From an uncultured Acetatifactor sp. (GTDB lineage: Bacteria; Bacillota; Clostridia; Lachnospirales; Lachnospiraceae): 64,000 nt of DNA. The DNA is taken from contig CAJTMX010000002.1 of NCBI GenBank assembly GCA_910577235.1, positions 101,561 through 165,560 of the forward strand, written 5' to 3'. Below are positions 16,309 through 25,312 of this stretch, in pieces. Both the position numbers and the translations under genes were made by a program. The first letter of the stretch is position 1. The number at the start of each line of letters is the position of its first letter. The notes beneath the pieces were generated by a model. The model was not told the DNA's origin. It saw only the letters and a program-made list of their open reading frames with translations, and searched no databases.

Positions 16309-17604
16309 ATGACAAAGATTGATATCGTATCCGGCTTTTTGGGCGCCGGAAAGACCACACTGATCAAGAAATTGATCAAGGAGGCGCTGCAGGACACACA
16401 GGTGGTGCTGATCGAGAACGAATTTGGAGAGATCGGTATTGACGGCGGATTTTTAAAGGACGCCGGAATTGAAATAAAGGAGATGAACTCCGGCTGTATC
16501 TGCTGCTCTCTGGTGGGAGATTTCGGCGCGTCACTTAAGGAGGTGCTGACCACCTACAAACCGGAGCGTGTACTGATCGAGCCTTCGGGAGTGGGAAAGC
16601 TCTCGGATGTGGTAAGGGCAGTGGAGAACGTGGCGTCTGATCTGGACGTGAAAGTAAACAGCGCCGTGGCGGTGGTAGACGCCTCTAAGTGTAAGATGTA
16701 TATAAAGAATTTTGGCGAATTTTTTGTCAATCAGATCGAACACGCGGGAACTGTTATACTAAGCAGGACGGGCAATATACCGAAGGAGAAATTACAGTCG
16801 GCGGTTGAACTGATCCGTCAGCATAACGCAAAGGCCACCATCATTACTACTCCATGGGAGGATCTGGAAGGAAAGGCGATCCTGGAGACGATCGAAGGGG
16901 TAGATAATCTGGACGATATGATGAAGGAGATGCTGGAGCATGCGAGGGAGCATGAGCATCACCACCATCATGACGAGGATGGTGAGTGCAGTTGCGGCCA
17001 TCACCACCATCATGAGGAGGAGCACGAGCATCACCACAGTCATGGAGAGGAGCATGAGCATCACCACAGTCATGAAGAGGAGCATGAGCATCATCATGAC
17101 CATGAAGAGGAGCACAAGCATCACCACAGTCATGAGGAGGAGCACGAGCATCACCACAGTCATGAGGAGGAGCACGAGCATCACCACAGTCATGAGGAGG
17201 AGCACGACCATCACCATGACCATGAGGAAGGGCACGATCACCACCATCATTATGATGAGAACGGAGTATGTAGCTGCGGCCATCATCATGATGAAGGAGA
17301 GCACGGCCATCATCACGGTCATCATCATGCGGACGAGATATTCAGCAGTTGGGGCATGGAGACCCCCAATACCTATACGGCCCAGGAAATCGAAAAGATA
17401 CTGTCCGCGCTGGACAGCGGTAACTATGGTATGATATTGCGCTCCAAGGGTATGGTGCCTGCGGGAGACGGCAGTTGGATATATTTTGACTATGTGCCCG
17501 AAGAGCATGACGTACGCGGCGGCAAGCCGGAAGTGACGGGGAAAATATGCGTCATCGGCTCCAAGCTGAACGAGGAAAAACTGGCAGAGCTGTTTGCAAA
17601 ATAA
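16309..17604 (+). CDS. COG0523 (CobW/YciC/ZNG1-like) G3E GTPase with histidine-rich repeat insert
   Basis: The protein of 431 residues starts MTKIDIVSGFLGAGKTT; Walker A is residues 9-16. CICC at 63-66 is the metal-binding CxCC motif of COG0523 metallochaperones, which deliver zinc or cobalt using GTP. The usual NKxD base-recognition motif appears as SRTG in ILSRTGNIP, so its Asp is missing. Residues about 211-343 are a His/Glu-rich insert of about seven decapeptides (HEEEHEHHHS type) bounded by two CSCG motifs. A CobW C-terminal domain follows. It pairs with a second G3E-like gene 60 bp downstream. Zinc handling is the best guess. Confidence 0.88.
   Translation: MTKIDIVSGFLGAGKTTLIKKLIKEALQDTQVVLIENEFGEIGIDGGFLKDAGIEIKEMNSGCICCSLVGDFGASLKEVLTTYKPERVLIEPSGVGKLSDVVRAVENVASDLDVKVNSAVAVVDASKCKMYIKNFGEFFVNQIEHAGTVILSRTGNIPKEKLQSAVELIRQHNAKATIITTPWEDLEGKAILETIEGVDNLDDMMKEMLEHAREHEHHHHHDEDGECSCGHHHHHEEEHEHHHSHGEEHEHHHSHEEEHEHHHDHEEEHKHHHSHEEEHEHHHSHEEEHEHHHSHEEEHDHHHDHEEGHDHHHHYDENGVCSCGHHHDEGEHGHHHGHHHADEIFSSWGMETPNTYTAQEIEKILSALDSGNYGMILRSKGMVPAGDGSWIYFDYVPEEHDVRGGKPEVTGKICVIGSKLNEEKLAELFAK
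17011..17250 (+). repeat. Seven to eight tandem 30-bp repeats encoding the His-rich insert
   Basis: Units begin at 17011, 17041, 17071, 17101, 17131, 17161 and 17191, with a degenerate eighth at 17221. The units at 17011, 17131 and 17161 are identical. Each encodes ten residues (HEEEHEHHHS type), so the length can change without breaking the frame. Confidence 0.95.
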
Positions 17605-17664
17605 GCGGAATGAGGATGGCGCTGTGAGGGCCGCAGCGGAACTCTAATTGAAGGATGGGAGGAT

Positions 17665-18603
17665 ATGCACGGTATGAAACCGGTTTATATCATCAACGGA
17701 TTTTTGGAGAGCGGGAAGACGGAATTTATCACCTATACCATCTCCCAGCCCTATTTTCGGATACAGGGTAAGACTCTGATCATTGCCTGCGAAGAGGGCG
17801 AAGTGGAGTATGGGGAGGAACTGCTCCGCAGATGCAACGCTGTTCTGGAGGTCATTGAGGAGGAAGAGGACTGCAATCCCAATCATCTGGTGGAACTGGA
17901 AAAAAAGCACAAGCCGGAGCGCATTATCATTGAATACAACGGCATGTGGAATTATAAGAATTTGAAACTCCCCTGGCACTGGAAGGTAGAACAGCAGATT
18001 ACCACAATAGACGGGTCCACTTTTCCCATGTATTATACCAATATGCGCTCTCTGCTGGCAGAGATGGTGCGAAAGTCGGAGATGATCATTTTTAACCGCT
18101 GCGACGGCATCAAGGATCTGAATGTATACAAACGCAATATCAAGGCGGTAAACCAGAGCGCTGATGTGATCTTTGAGGATTCCAACGGCGAGGTAAACGA
18201 GATCTTTGAGGAGGATCTTCCCTATGATTTACAGGCGGATGTGATCGTGCTGGGAGACGAGAGTTACGGTATCTGGTATCTGGATTCTCTGGATCACCTG
18301 GAGCGCTATGAGGGAAAGACCATTCGCTTTACTGCCATGGTTTTAAAGCCGGACAATATGCAGGACGGATATTTTGTGCCCGGTCGTATGGCGATGACCT
18401 GCTGTGCGGACGATATGGCATTTTTGGGATTTGCCTGTAAATATGATGGGGCAGGAGGATTGAAACAGCAGGAATGGGTACAGGTGACTGCCACGGTGAA
18501 AAAGGAATATTGGAAGGATTACGAGGGGGAAGGTCCCATGCTTTACGCCGTTTCTGTGGAAAAGACAAAGGCTCCCAAGAATGAGATCATCAGTTTTACT
18601 TAA
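17665..18603 (+). CDS. CobW-like GTP-binding protein with DUF1980-like C-terminal domain
   Basis: The N-terminal half has GFLESGKT (Walker A) and NRCD, an acceptable NKxD variant, so it is a G3E-type P-loop GTPase, but it has no CxCC motif. The C-terminal 100 residues include TCCADDMAFLGFACKY, like the DUF1980/TIGR03943 C-terminal region found with zinc-related permeases. Start choice is uncertain: ATG 17665 lies only 2 nt after GGGAGG (17657-17662), while ATG 17674 (MKPVYIING) lies 11 nt after it. The pairing with the His-rich GTPase suggests a shared metal-trafficking role. Confidence 0.75.
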   Translation: MHGMKPVYIINGFLESGKTEFITYTISQPYFRIQGKTLIIACEEGEVEYGEELLRRCNAVLEVIEEEEDCNPNHLVELEKKHKPERIIIEYNGMWNYKNLKLPWHWKVEQQITTIDGSTFPMYYTNMRSLLAEMVRKSEMIIFNRCDGIKDLNVYKRNIKAVNQSADVIFEDSNGEVNEIFEEDLPYDLQADVIVLGDESYGIWYLDSLDHLERYEGKTIRFTAMVLKPDNMQDGYFVPGRMAMTCCADDMAFLGFACKYDGAGGLKQQEWVQVTATVKKEYWKDYEGEGPMLYAVSVEKTKAPKNEIISFT

Positions 18604-18732
18604 ATAATTTAGTAGATAAAGCCATCAGCCCCGCCTGGCCACTTGTGAAGATGGAAGGTGGGGTGCCGTTCATACCGGTTTCTTGGGACGGCATGTACGG
18701 GCAGGCCCTGTGTTTTATATGGAGAAGAGAAT

Positions 18733-19497
18733 ATGGAATCTACCAGAGAAATCCAACAGTTGAAAAGCCGCCTGAGAGATCTGGCGGAGCGCTCCTACAG
18801 ACAGAATATGTATTGTTTTTCCGGTTTTTTAAGTTTGGATGAGCAGGATCAGCTCTGGAGCATGGAAAAGGAGCTGCATTATTGCAACTGTCAGCTATGG
18901 GGCGGTTATGAACAGGCGGAGAGGAAGGTTGCGCGCTTTGGCAGTGCGGAAGAATTGGGCTATGAGGAGGACTATCCCATGGTGTGCATCCATATCAAGC
19001 CGCTGCAGGCCAAATTTGCCGATACCTTAAGTCATCGGGATTTTCTGGGAGCGCTGATGAATCTGGGTATAGAGCGCAGCACTCTGGGGGATATACGGGT
19101 GGGCGAGAAGGAGGCCTATCTGTACTGTCTGTCCGGTATGGCGGAGTATATATGCGGGCATTTGGATAAGGTTAAACACACCAGCGTAAAGTGCGTACCC
19201 GTGGCAGAGACGGCGGACATTCCCCAGGAAGAGCCTCAGGAGCTGGTGGTACAGCTGCCCTCCCTGCGCATCGACGCCTGCCTGGCCAAGGTGTACAACC
19301 GCTCCAGAGGGGAGATATTGGAGGCCTTTCAAGGCGGCAGGGTCTATGTGGACGGGCGTCTGTGCGAGAACAATTCCCGGATGCTTAAAGGCGGCGAGAC
19401 GGTAAACTTACGCGGGTATGGGAAATTTGTCTTTACCGGGGAACAGAAGGAGACCCGCAAAGGAAAGCTGTCGGTGAAGGTTTTGGTGTATATGTGA
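18733..19497 (+). CDS. ylmH: YlmH/RqcP2-like S4-domain RNA-binding protein
   Basis: From ATG 18733 (GGAGAAGAG upstream) the protein has 254 residues. The N-terminal two-thirds match the YlmH fold, including GFLSLDEQ, HRDFLGALMNLGIER and GDIRV. The S4 domain runs from about residue 180 (PSLRIDACLAKVYNRSRGEILEAFQGGRVYVDG). YlmH-type proteins bind the 50S subunit and peptidyl-tRNA in ribosome quality control and were first noted near division genes. Here it is not in a division cluster. Confidence 0.9.
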   Translation: MESTREIQQLKSRLRDLAERSYRQNMYCFSGFLSLDEQDQLWSMEKELHYCNCQLWGGYEQAERKVARFGSAEELGYEEDYPMVCIHIKPLQAKFADTLSHRDFLGALMNLGIERSTLGDIRVGEKEAYLYCLSGMAEYICGHLDKVKHTSVKCVPVAETADIPQEEPQELVVQLPSLRIDACLAKVYNRSRGEILEAFQGGRVYVDGRLCENNSRMLKGGETVNLRGYGKFVFTGEQKETRKGKLSVKVLVYM

Positions 19498-19652
19498 TTT
19501 TGTATTGGCCTTAACAATATTATATTTGAGGATGGCTTTGTTTAGAGAATTTTGTGAAGTACATGGATTTATAAGTTGAGGATATGCCTGCAAACGTGAA
19601 TCCTAAAAATTGAACATAACAGCAAGTTCCTGTTCAAGAGGGGAAGACAGAT

Positions 19653-20456
19653 TTGGATAATTACAGATTATATGAATTACTGGATATTCCTGACCAAGTG
19701 ATCGTTCAATTAAGTGAGTATGGAGATACTAGAGATAGAACACTGTCCAATGATATATATAGCAAATTGCTACATCGTAACGAATGGGATCAGGGAGTGA
19801 AAGAACTGCAGGAACTTTTAGTCAATGATACGGACGGTATACAGATCTTGTGGGAACAATTAAATATTGTAAGCAATTATACATATGATGAATATATCCG
19901 GCGTGGGATAAGCCTTGACATCTTTGCTGCCACAATGAAATTCTGCGCGCGCTTTTTGCGAGAACACCATGCCCAATGCGGGGTATACAAATATGTATGG
20001 GCCTGGTGGTTTCCGAGGCAGATGTCCTTGAGTGAGTTTCGGATTGGGGCATTGGAATATGAATTTGTTGACGGGCAAGAACGGGAGATTGCGGTCCACA
20101 TTCCTTCGGACGCAGATATGAGTAAAGCGTCTATACAGAAGTCGTTGAAAGACTTTTCTATATTTAGAGACACATTTTTTTCTGAATGGCAGGGAGTAAG
20201 GCTTACATGTAATACCTGGATGTTGATGCCAGAGTTGCAGGGATTTTTGAATAGGGATTCTAATATCATAGCGTTTCAAAACCTATTTGAGATAGTTTCT
20301 ATTGATAGAGATGCCACATGGTATATGGGATGGATCTATCCGGGATATGAGAAAATAGATGAACATTTACCTGAAAATACATTACTTCAGCGCGAATTGA
20401 AAAAATATCTTCTGGTCGGGAATAAATTCGGCATTGCAAAGGGGTATATCATTTAG
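19653..20456 (+). CDS. Acyltransferase domain protein (GNAT-like NAT_N/GNAT_C type)
   Basis: A 267-residue protein starting at TTG 19653, with GAGGGGAAG upstream. WAWWFPRQMSLSEFRIGALEYEF and the C-terminal GWIYPGYEKIDEHLPENTLLQRELKKYL fit the two-domain acyltransferase family with a degenerate GNAT fold (NAT_N/GNAT_C). Its substrate is unknown. Codon use is more AT-rich than its neighbours and the 155-bp upstream gap is also AT-rich, which could mean acquisition by transfer. No partner gene is evident. Confidence 0.65.
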   Translation: MDNYRLYELLDIPDQVIVQLSEYGDTRDRTLSNDIYSKLLHRNEWDQGVKELQELLVNDTDGIQILWEQLNIVSNYTYDEYIRRGISLDIFAATMKFCARFLREHHAQCGVYKYVWAWWFPRQMSLSEFRIGALEYEFVDGQEREIAVHIPSDADMSKASIQKSLKDFSIFRDTFFSEWQGVRLTCNTWMLMPELQGFLNRDSNIIAFQNLFEIVSIDRDATWYMGWIYPGYEKIDEHLPENTLLQRELKKYLLVGNKFGIAKGYII

Positions 20457-20513
20457 GACATCGGCATTTTTGTCTGCATAACGGTTAACTTTTACAACCC
20501 AGGAGGAAAGATA

Positions 20514-21527
20514 ATGTACACATATTCCGTGATCCAATGGCTGTTTTTCTTTTATTTTTATTGTTTCGTAGGCTGGTGTATCGAGTCTGTCTATGTATCT
20601 CTGCACAAAAAGCGGTGGGTGAACCGGGGCTTTATGAGAGGACCTTTTCTGCCCCTGTATGGCAGCGGCGGTATCATGATGCTGGTGGTATCCATGCCCT
20701 TTCAGCAGTATCTGCCGTTGGTATTTATCGCGGGCTGTATCGGTGCCACCATACTGGAATATGTGACCGGAGTGACCATGGAGGCGCTGTTCAAGGTGCG
20801 GTATTGGGATTATTCCGACAAGAAATTCAACTTTCAGGGGCATGTCTGTCTGGGAACATCACTGGCCTGGGGACTGCTCACCATACTGATGACCCGGGTG
20901 GTGCATAAGCCAGTGGAACGCCTGGTGCTGGCCATCCCCGGCAATATACTGACGATCCTCACGCTGGCGCTGACGGTGGGGATAGCCTGCGACTTTGCCT
21001 TGTCCTTCAAGGCTGCCATGGATCTGCGGGATGTTCTGGTGATGATGGAGAAAGCCAAGGGAGAGTTGATACATATTCAGAAACGTCTGGATGTGATCAT
21101 TGCTCTGGCGGACAGCGATATCCAGGCCCGCAAAGAAGAGTGGAACGAGACTAAGGAGGCATGGATAGAGGCCAGTGAGGCCCGCAGGACGGCGGCGCAG
21201 CAGCAGAGGGCAAAATTCAGTGAAAATGTGACGCTGAAAGCAGGAGAGCTAAAGTCCGGTATCGAGGAGAAGTTTGCCAAGTTGAAACAGCGCGCCATGG
21301 AAAAACCCTCCGCCTATCTGGAGAGCGCGAGAGAGGAGATCAACGAACTTCGGATCAAATACCGGGTCAGCGCGGGCAGCCGGGACGAAATGAAAAAGAC
21401 CCGCAGAACCTATGGACATCTGCTGCGTTCCAACCCCTCCATGACGTCCCGCGTCTTTAAGGATGCCTGGGAGGAATTTAAGAAAAATATGGAGAGCGGG
21501 CCGGAGGATGGGGAAGAGCAGGGTTAA
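20514..21527 (+). CDS. CmpB-family (PF06541-like) membrane protein, putative ABC transporter permease
   Basis: The N-terminal 170 residues have five or so membrane helices with the family signatures FVGWCIESVY, NRGFMRGPFLPLYGSG and KVRYWDYSDKKFNFQGHVCLG. The C-terminal half (about 190-337) is soluble, charged and probably coiled coil. The annotation as permease is by family name only; no ATPase partner is adjacent. AGGAGGAAAG precedes the ATG. A second, minimal member of the same family lies at 39290-39691. Confidence 0.82.
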   Translation: MYTYSVIQWLFFFYFYCFVGWCIESVYVSLHKKRWVNRGFMRGPFLPLYGSGGIMMLVVSMPFQQYLPLVFIAGCIGATILEYVTGVTMEALFKVRYWDYSDKKFNFQGHVCLGTSLAWGLLTILMTRVVHKPVERLVLAIPGNILTILTLALTVGIACDFALSFKAAMDLRDVLVMMEKAKGELIHIQKRLDVIIALADSDIQARKEEWNETKEAWIEASEARRTAAQQQRAKFSENVTLKAGELKSGIEEKFAKLKQRAMEKPSAYLESAREEINELRIKYRVSAGSRDEMKKTRRTYGHLLRSNPSMTSRVFKDAWEEFKKNMESGPEDGEEQG

Positions 21528-21608
21528 AATCCGGCCTCTCCCTGCCGATATAGTATATGATACAGGGAAGTATCCACCAGGACCATACGGATGTGGGAGG
21601 TATAAGGC

Positions 21609-22202
21609 ATGAAGATAGGGGAGGCTTTGACTGCTTATCGCGTCGAGCGCAAGATGATCTTACAGCAGAGACGGGAACTCTATAAACGGAAGGAATCGCT
21701 GGAAAAGAGGATGAATGCCACCGAGGGAGGCCGGGAGCGATACGCGGACGAGGCCGCCACGCTGCAGCTGTCCATAGACAGTGTAAACCAGCGATTTGAG
21801 GAAAATCTGAAAGTACTGGACCAGCTGACGGAGCAGAAGGCGGCGGTCTGGAACGGGGAGGTAGCCAAACAGCAGGCGGACGCAATGGAGGATTATGCCG
21901 TAGACATGGCCAAGATCATGGAAGTGGCCCATCGGATCTCCAAGGGAGGTATCGTGCCCGCATCGGATGAAAAAAAGCTGTTGGACTACAGCTTTGAGAT
22001 GTATCAGGCAGCCAAAAGCATGGGTGCCATGGTACAGATGCAGAAAAAGCGGGAGAAATATGACTCCCTGTGGGACGATGAGGAAGATGAGCAGCAGGAG
22101 TATGACCCTGCGGGCAAGGCCTACAATGCGGAGACGGACATAGGGATGCCAGGCTCTGGGGCGGAGGGCGGCGAGGGCAGCGTGGAGGCTACCGCTATAT
22201 AG
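21609..22202 (+). CDS. Coiled-coil protein of unknown function
   Basis: Not recognised. The protein has 197 residues. The first about 95 are strongly helical and charged with heptad-like spacing (KRKESLEKRMNA, FEENLKVLDQLTEQKAA), probably a coiled coil. The middle is mixed helical and the last 50 are acidic and disordered-looking. No membrane segment or signal peptide is visible. It lies 81 bp after the CmpB-family gene in the same direction; both have long coiled-coil parts and may work together, but this is inference. Confidence 0.6.
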   Translation: MKIGEALTAYRVERKMILQQRRELYKRKESLEKRMNATEGGRERYADEAATLQLSIDSVNQRFEENLKVLDQLTEQKAAVWNGEVAKQQADAMEDYAVDMAKIMEVAHRISKGGIVPASDEKKLLDYSFEMYQAAKSMGAMVQMQKKREKYDSLWDDEEDEQQEYDPAGKAYNAETDIGMPGSGAEGGEGSVEATAI

Positions 22203-22392
22203 GAGGCCGATGACGGGAGAAAACAGCCATGTATTCCATAAACCTTCCGGGCAGGGCAGTTTATCTATAGGGACAAAAGGAATATTTTCAGATCGGAGCA
22301 GTGGCAGGGGAACAGGCGTAAGCTTTGGTTCCGCAGGCCGCTGCTTTTTGATTGGATATCCAGGGCGATACACAGTACCGGGGACAGGGGGA

Positions 22393-22440
22393 TTGACAGG
22401 GCTGTCTATATGTGATAGACTAAGTCTACAAACAATAGAC
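22393..22440 (+). promoter_or_regulatory. Promoter with two 17-bp operator-like dyads before the first BlaI/M56 pair
   Basis: TTGACA (22393-22398), 17-bp spacer, TAGACT (22416-22421). Dyad 1 is GTCTAT-N5-ATAGAC (22404-22420), covering the spacer and start of the -10. Dyad 2 is GTCTA-N7-TAGAC (22424-22440). Both are 17 bp long and their centres are 20 bp apart. Half-sites resemble the GTCTA/TAGAC arms of BlaI/MecI operators. Confidence 0.7.
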
Positions 22441-22487
22441 AGTCTGGAGAGTAGTATGCCAGACAATACATACCGGGAGGCGGGGAG

Positions 22488-22844
22488 ATGGAAGATTATA
22501 CATTGGGAGCGGTGGAGAGCCGGTTTGCGGATATGGTGTGGGAACACGCGCCGCTATCCACGGCGGAGCTGGTGCGGCTGTGCGGACAGCGGCTGGGATG
22601 GAAACGGACTACCACCTATACCGTGTTGAAGAAAATGAGTGAGAGGGGGCTGTTCGCCAATGAGAACGGGACGGTGGTAGTGCGTATGTCCAAGGAGGAA
22701 TTCTATGGCAGGCAGAGCGAGTCTTATGTGGAGCGTTCCTTTCAGGGATCGCTGCCGGGATTCCTGGCAGCCTTTACCTCCAGGCGAAAGCTGAGCGACG
22801 AGGACATCCGGCAGCTACGGCGGATCATAGAGGAGAATCGGTGA
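22488..22844 (+). CDS. BlaI/MecI/CopY-family transcriptional repressor
   Basis: This 118-residue winged-helix protein has the family signature KRTTTYTVLKKMSERGLFANENG at about 37-59. It probably binds the two dyads 48-84 bp upstream and represses its own operon. In known systems the M56 partner cleaves it on signal. Its last codon overlaps the next start (TGATG). It follows a 285-bp gap containing only the operator region. GGGAGGCGGGGAG stands before the ATG. Confidence 0.9.
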   Translation: MEDYTLGAVESRFADMVWEHAPLSTAELVRLCGQRLGWKRTTTYTVLKKMSERGLFANENGTVVVRMSKEEFYGRQSESYVERSFQGSLPGFLAAFTSRRKLSDEDIRQLRRIIEENR

Positions 22845-25312
22845 TGAGAGAGTTGGTCGTGAATCTGTTGAATATCAGTGTGCAGGCGGCGCTGATCTTT
22901 GCGGTGCTGCTGGCGGTACGGGGAATCTTTGCTTTGGGAAGGGTTCCCAAAAAATTTGCCTGCGGTCTGTGGGCGATCCTCTTTATTCGTCTGCTGCTGC
23001 CGGTGCAACTGGAGAGCGGCTGGGGGCTCATGCCCAGAGAGAGCGGTCTGATCAGGGCGATCGAGGAGGCGCGGACGGAAAAAGTATCCGGGCAGCGGGA
23101 GTCTGTGATGGCGGGTCCGGCCGGAAATGAAGGGATTGTGCGCTCTCAGGTGGAGGATGGTGAGGAGTGGCAGTACAATGTGCCGCCGTATTCCGTCGCG
23201 ATTCGGGGAGCCTCACGGCAGCGTCCTCCGGCTACAGATCCTGAGAAAGGGAATTCTTCAGATATGCCGGTTTTGGGCGGAGCAGCCGGAGAATGGGCCT
23301 GCGGATGGCTGATCGGAATATGGTTGGCCGGGGTAATCCTTTTGTGGGGACAGAGCGCTTTTTACTGTCTGGCATTGAAAAAACGTCTGTGCGTCAGCGT
23401 TCTTTTTCCGGGCGTCAACGACTCTGACGATATATATGCCGCGCCCCCAAAAAGCGGGAGAGAGGAGATATATCTGGCGGATGCTGTCAGTACACCTTTT
23501 GTGCTGGGACTTTTCAGACCACGGATATATCTGCCATCGAATATGGAAAAGGCGCATTATCCCTATGTGATCGCCCATGAACGCGTCCATATCAGACGCA
23601 GGGACTATCTGCTAAAACCGGGCGCGTATCTGCTCACCTGTCTGTATTGGTTCCATCCTCTGGTATGGGCCGGGTATCTGCTGATGTGCCGGGATATGGA
23701 GATGGCCTGCGATGAGGCGGTGCTGGGTGAGGCGAACGGAGACTGCCGGGGAGAGTATGCGGACAGTCTGCTGCGGCTCACCTGTGGCAAACGGTATTCC
23801 GCAGGTGTTCCCCTGTCCTTTGGAGAGGGAAACACCCGGGGCAGGATAGTGCATATCATGAAGTATAAAAAGCCTGTGTTCCTGGTGGCAGCAGCAGCGG
23901 CGGCGCTGACCGTGGTTCTGGCGGCGCTGCTGCTTACCAGCCCCCGGCAGGGGGAGGACGGCGATCTGTCTTTGGGAGAGCCGACTGTCGGGGAAGAAGA
24001 CGCGCCGGGTCAGTTCCCGGGGGAGCCGCCTGGCGTGGAGGGCAGCAATTCCGTGGATTTTCAGGTATCGTATGAGGAGATACCCTGCCCCGCTCCCGTG
24101 CGCACAGGCTATACTTCTCTGGGGGCGGACGGTGCCATATTGGACTATGCGGACGAAGAGACGGTAGTCTTTCACGGATATTTTGGTCTGTATGTTTATT
24201 CCGTGTCTGCAAGAGAGATCATCGGAGCTGTGGACTTACAGGCGCTGGGATGCGGTGATACCCAGGGTGACAGTGCCTGTCAGGTGCTGGTGAGCCAAGA
24301 CGGAAACAAAGTATATTTTTATCCCATGAGCGGTATGAAAACGGCGGAGTGGCAGACTTCCGATCCCCTTGCAGGACATACCGGTTCCCGGAATGATATG
24401 GAGGAGGAAGGGCAGCTGTCGGCCTGCTATGTATATGATACAGCCAGCGGCAGACTGCGGATCATGACCAGCGATCTGTGGGAACCACGGCAGTTCTACT
24501 CCCGTGAGGGGATCTGCGCTCTGACAGGGGATGAACTGTCCGAAGGACAGCAAGTTCCCTGGGAGGAAAGCGGTGTGGCGGCCACGGCTGGCCGGAGCTT
24601 TTACACCGATTACTGTATGAGGTTTCGGGAGGAAGACGAATGGAGTTGGGGTTATCTGGCCAGTGGCAGCGGGATGCTGGAGGACTTGATATATGTGTGG
24701 GGACCCTGGTCCCGGCAGATTGGCGGCGGCATGAAGTACGTGCAGCTCTTTGGCGGAGAGGGGCGGGGGAACAGCGTTGCCTCCTATGGGCCGGAGAGTA
24801 CACGTCTCACCATAGACGGTGCGGAGTACGATCTTGCCCGTTCGATGACCCGGGTACTTGAGGGGGATCAGGTGTTGGAGAACCCGGAAGGCGTGGACCT
24901 TGTAAATGCTGTTTACGGACTGTACAGTCTGGACGGCTGCTGGGTCGTGGAAGGGCATATAGGACCGAGAAGAAACGCTTACAGTATCTATGACCCGGAG
25001 ACAAAGCAGTGGGTATACCATATTGTGGGCACCTCTCTCGCATGGAGCGACAGACCGGAGGACATGGAGAATGCCCGGGAGAAGAGCAGACTGCTGGCCA
25101 CCGGCATCTATGCGCTGGACAATGTGATCTTTACCGTAGGAGGACAACTGCTTACCGCTGTGGAACTGGCTCAGGGAGAGCATATTCTCGGTCTGGAGCG
25201 GACAGGGAACGAAGTGACCGTGATCATATCCACAGATGACGCGGAGGGAAACTATCGGACAATGCAGTTTCAATTTGGGGTCTCTCAGTCGTCTTATGTT
25301 ATAGAGCTGTAG
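22844..25312 (+). CDS. M56 (BlaR1-like) membrane metalloprotease with large extracellular sensor domain
   Basis: ATG 22844 overlaps the repressor stop by one base and has AGAGGAG upstream. The protein (822 aa) has N-terminal membrane helices and the zinc motif HERVH near residue 246. The supporting acidic motif is in RDMEMACDE. A final helix (FLVAAAAAALTVVLAALLL) is followed by about 450 residues outside the cell. That domain lacks the SxxK and penicillin-binding motifs of BlaR1, so it is not a beta-lactam sensor. Repeated short strands (YADEETVVFHGYFGLYVYS, VSQDGNKVYFYP) suggest a propeller-like fold. The ligand is unknown. Confidence 0.85.
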   Translation: MRELVVNLLNISVQAALIFAVLLAVRGIFALGRVPKKFACGLWAILFIRLLLPVQLESGWGLMPRESGLIRAIEEARTEKVSGQRESVMAGPAGNEGIVRSQVEDGEEWQYNVPPYSVAIRGASRQRPPATDPEKGNSSDMPVLGGAAGEWACGWLIGIWLAGVILLWGQSAFYCLALKKRLCVSVLFPGVNDSDDIYAAPPKSGREEIYLADAVSTPFVLGLFRPRIYLPSNMEKAHYPYVIAHERVHIRRRDYLLKPGAYLLTCLYWFHPLVWAGYLLMCRDMEMACDEAVLGEANGDCRGEYADSLLRLTCGKRYSAGVPLSFGEGNTRGRIVHIMKYKKPVFLVAAAAAALTVVLAALLLTSPRQGEDGDLSLGEPTVGEEDAPGQFPGEPPGVEGSNSVDFQVSYEEIPCPAPVRTGYTSLGADGAILDYADEETVVFHGYFGLYVYSVSAREIIGAVDLQALGCGDTQGDSACQVLVSQDGNKVYFYPMSGMKTAEWQTSDPLAGHTGSRNDMEEEGQLSACYVYDTASGRLRIMTSDLWEPRQFYSREGICALTGDELSEGQQVPWEESGVAATAGRSFYTDYCMRFREEDEWSWGYLASGSGMLEDLIYVWGPWSRQIGGGMKYVQLFGGEGRGNSVASYGPESTRLTIDGAEYDLARSMTRVLEGDQVLENPEGVDLVNAVYGLYSLDGCWVVEGHIGPRRNAYSIYDPETKQWVYHIVGTSLAWSDRPEDMENAREKSRLLATGIYALDNVIFTVGGQLLTAVELAQGEHILGLERTGNEVTVIISTDDAEGNYRTMQFQFGVSQSSYVIEL

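Noticed and set aside
17011..17250. Direct 30-bp repeats that could look like a CRISPR array
   Set aside because: The units are contiguous, have no spacers and lie in frame in a His-rich protein.
16792..17508. Minus-strand frame antisense to the His-rich insert
   Set aside because: It is a Met/Val/Leu repeat produced by reading the His codons in reverse, with no gene features.
22844..25312. Naming this gene blaR1 and the module a beta-lactam resistance system
   Set aside because: The sensor part lacks all penicillin-binding motifs and no beta-lactamase gene is near.
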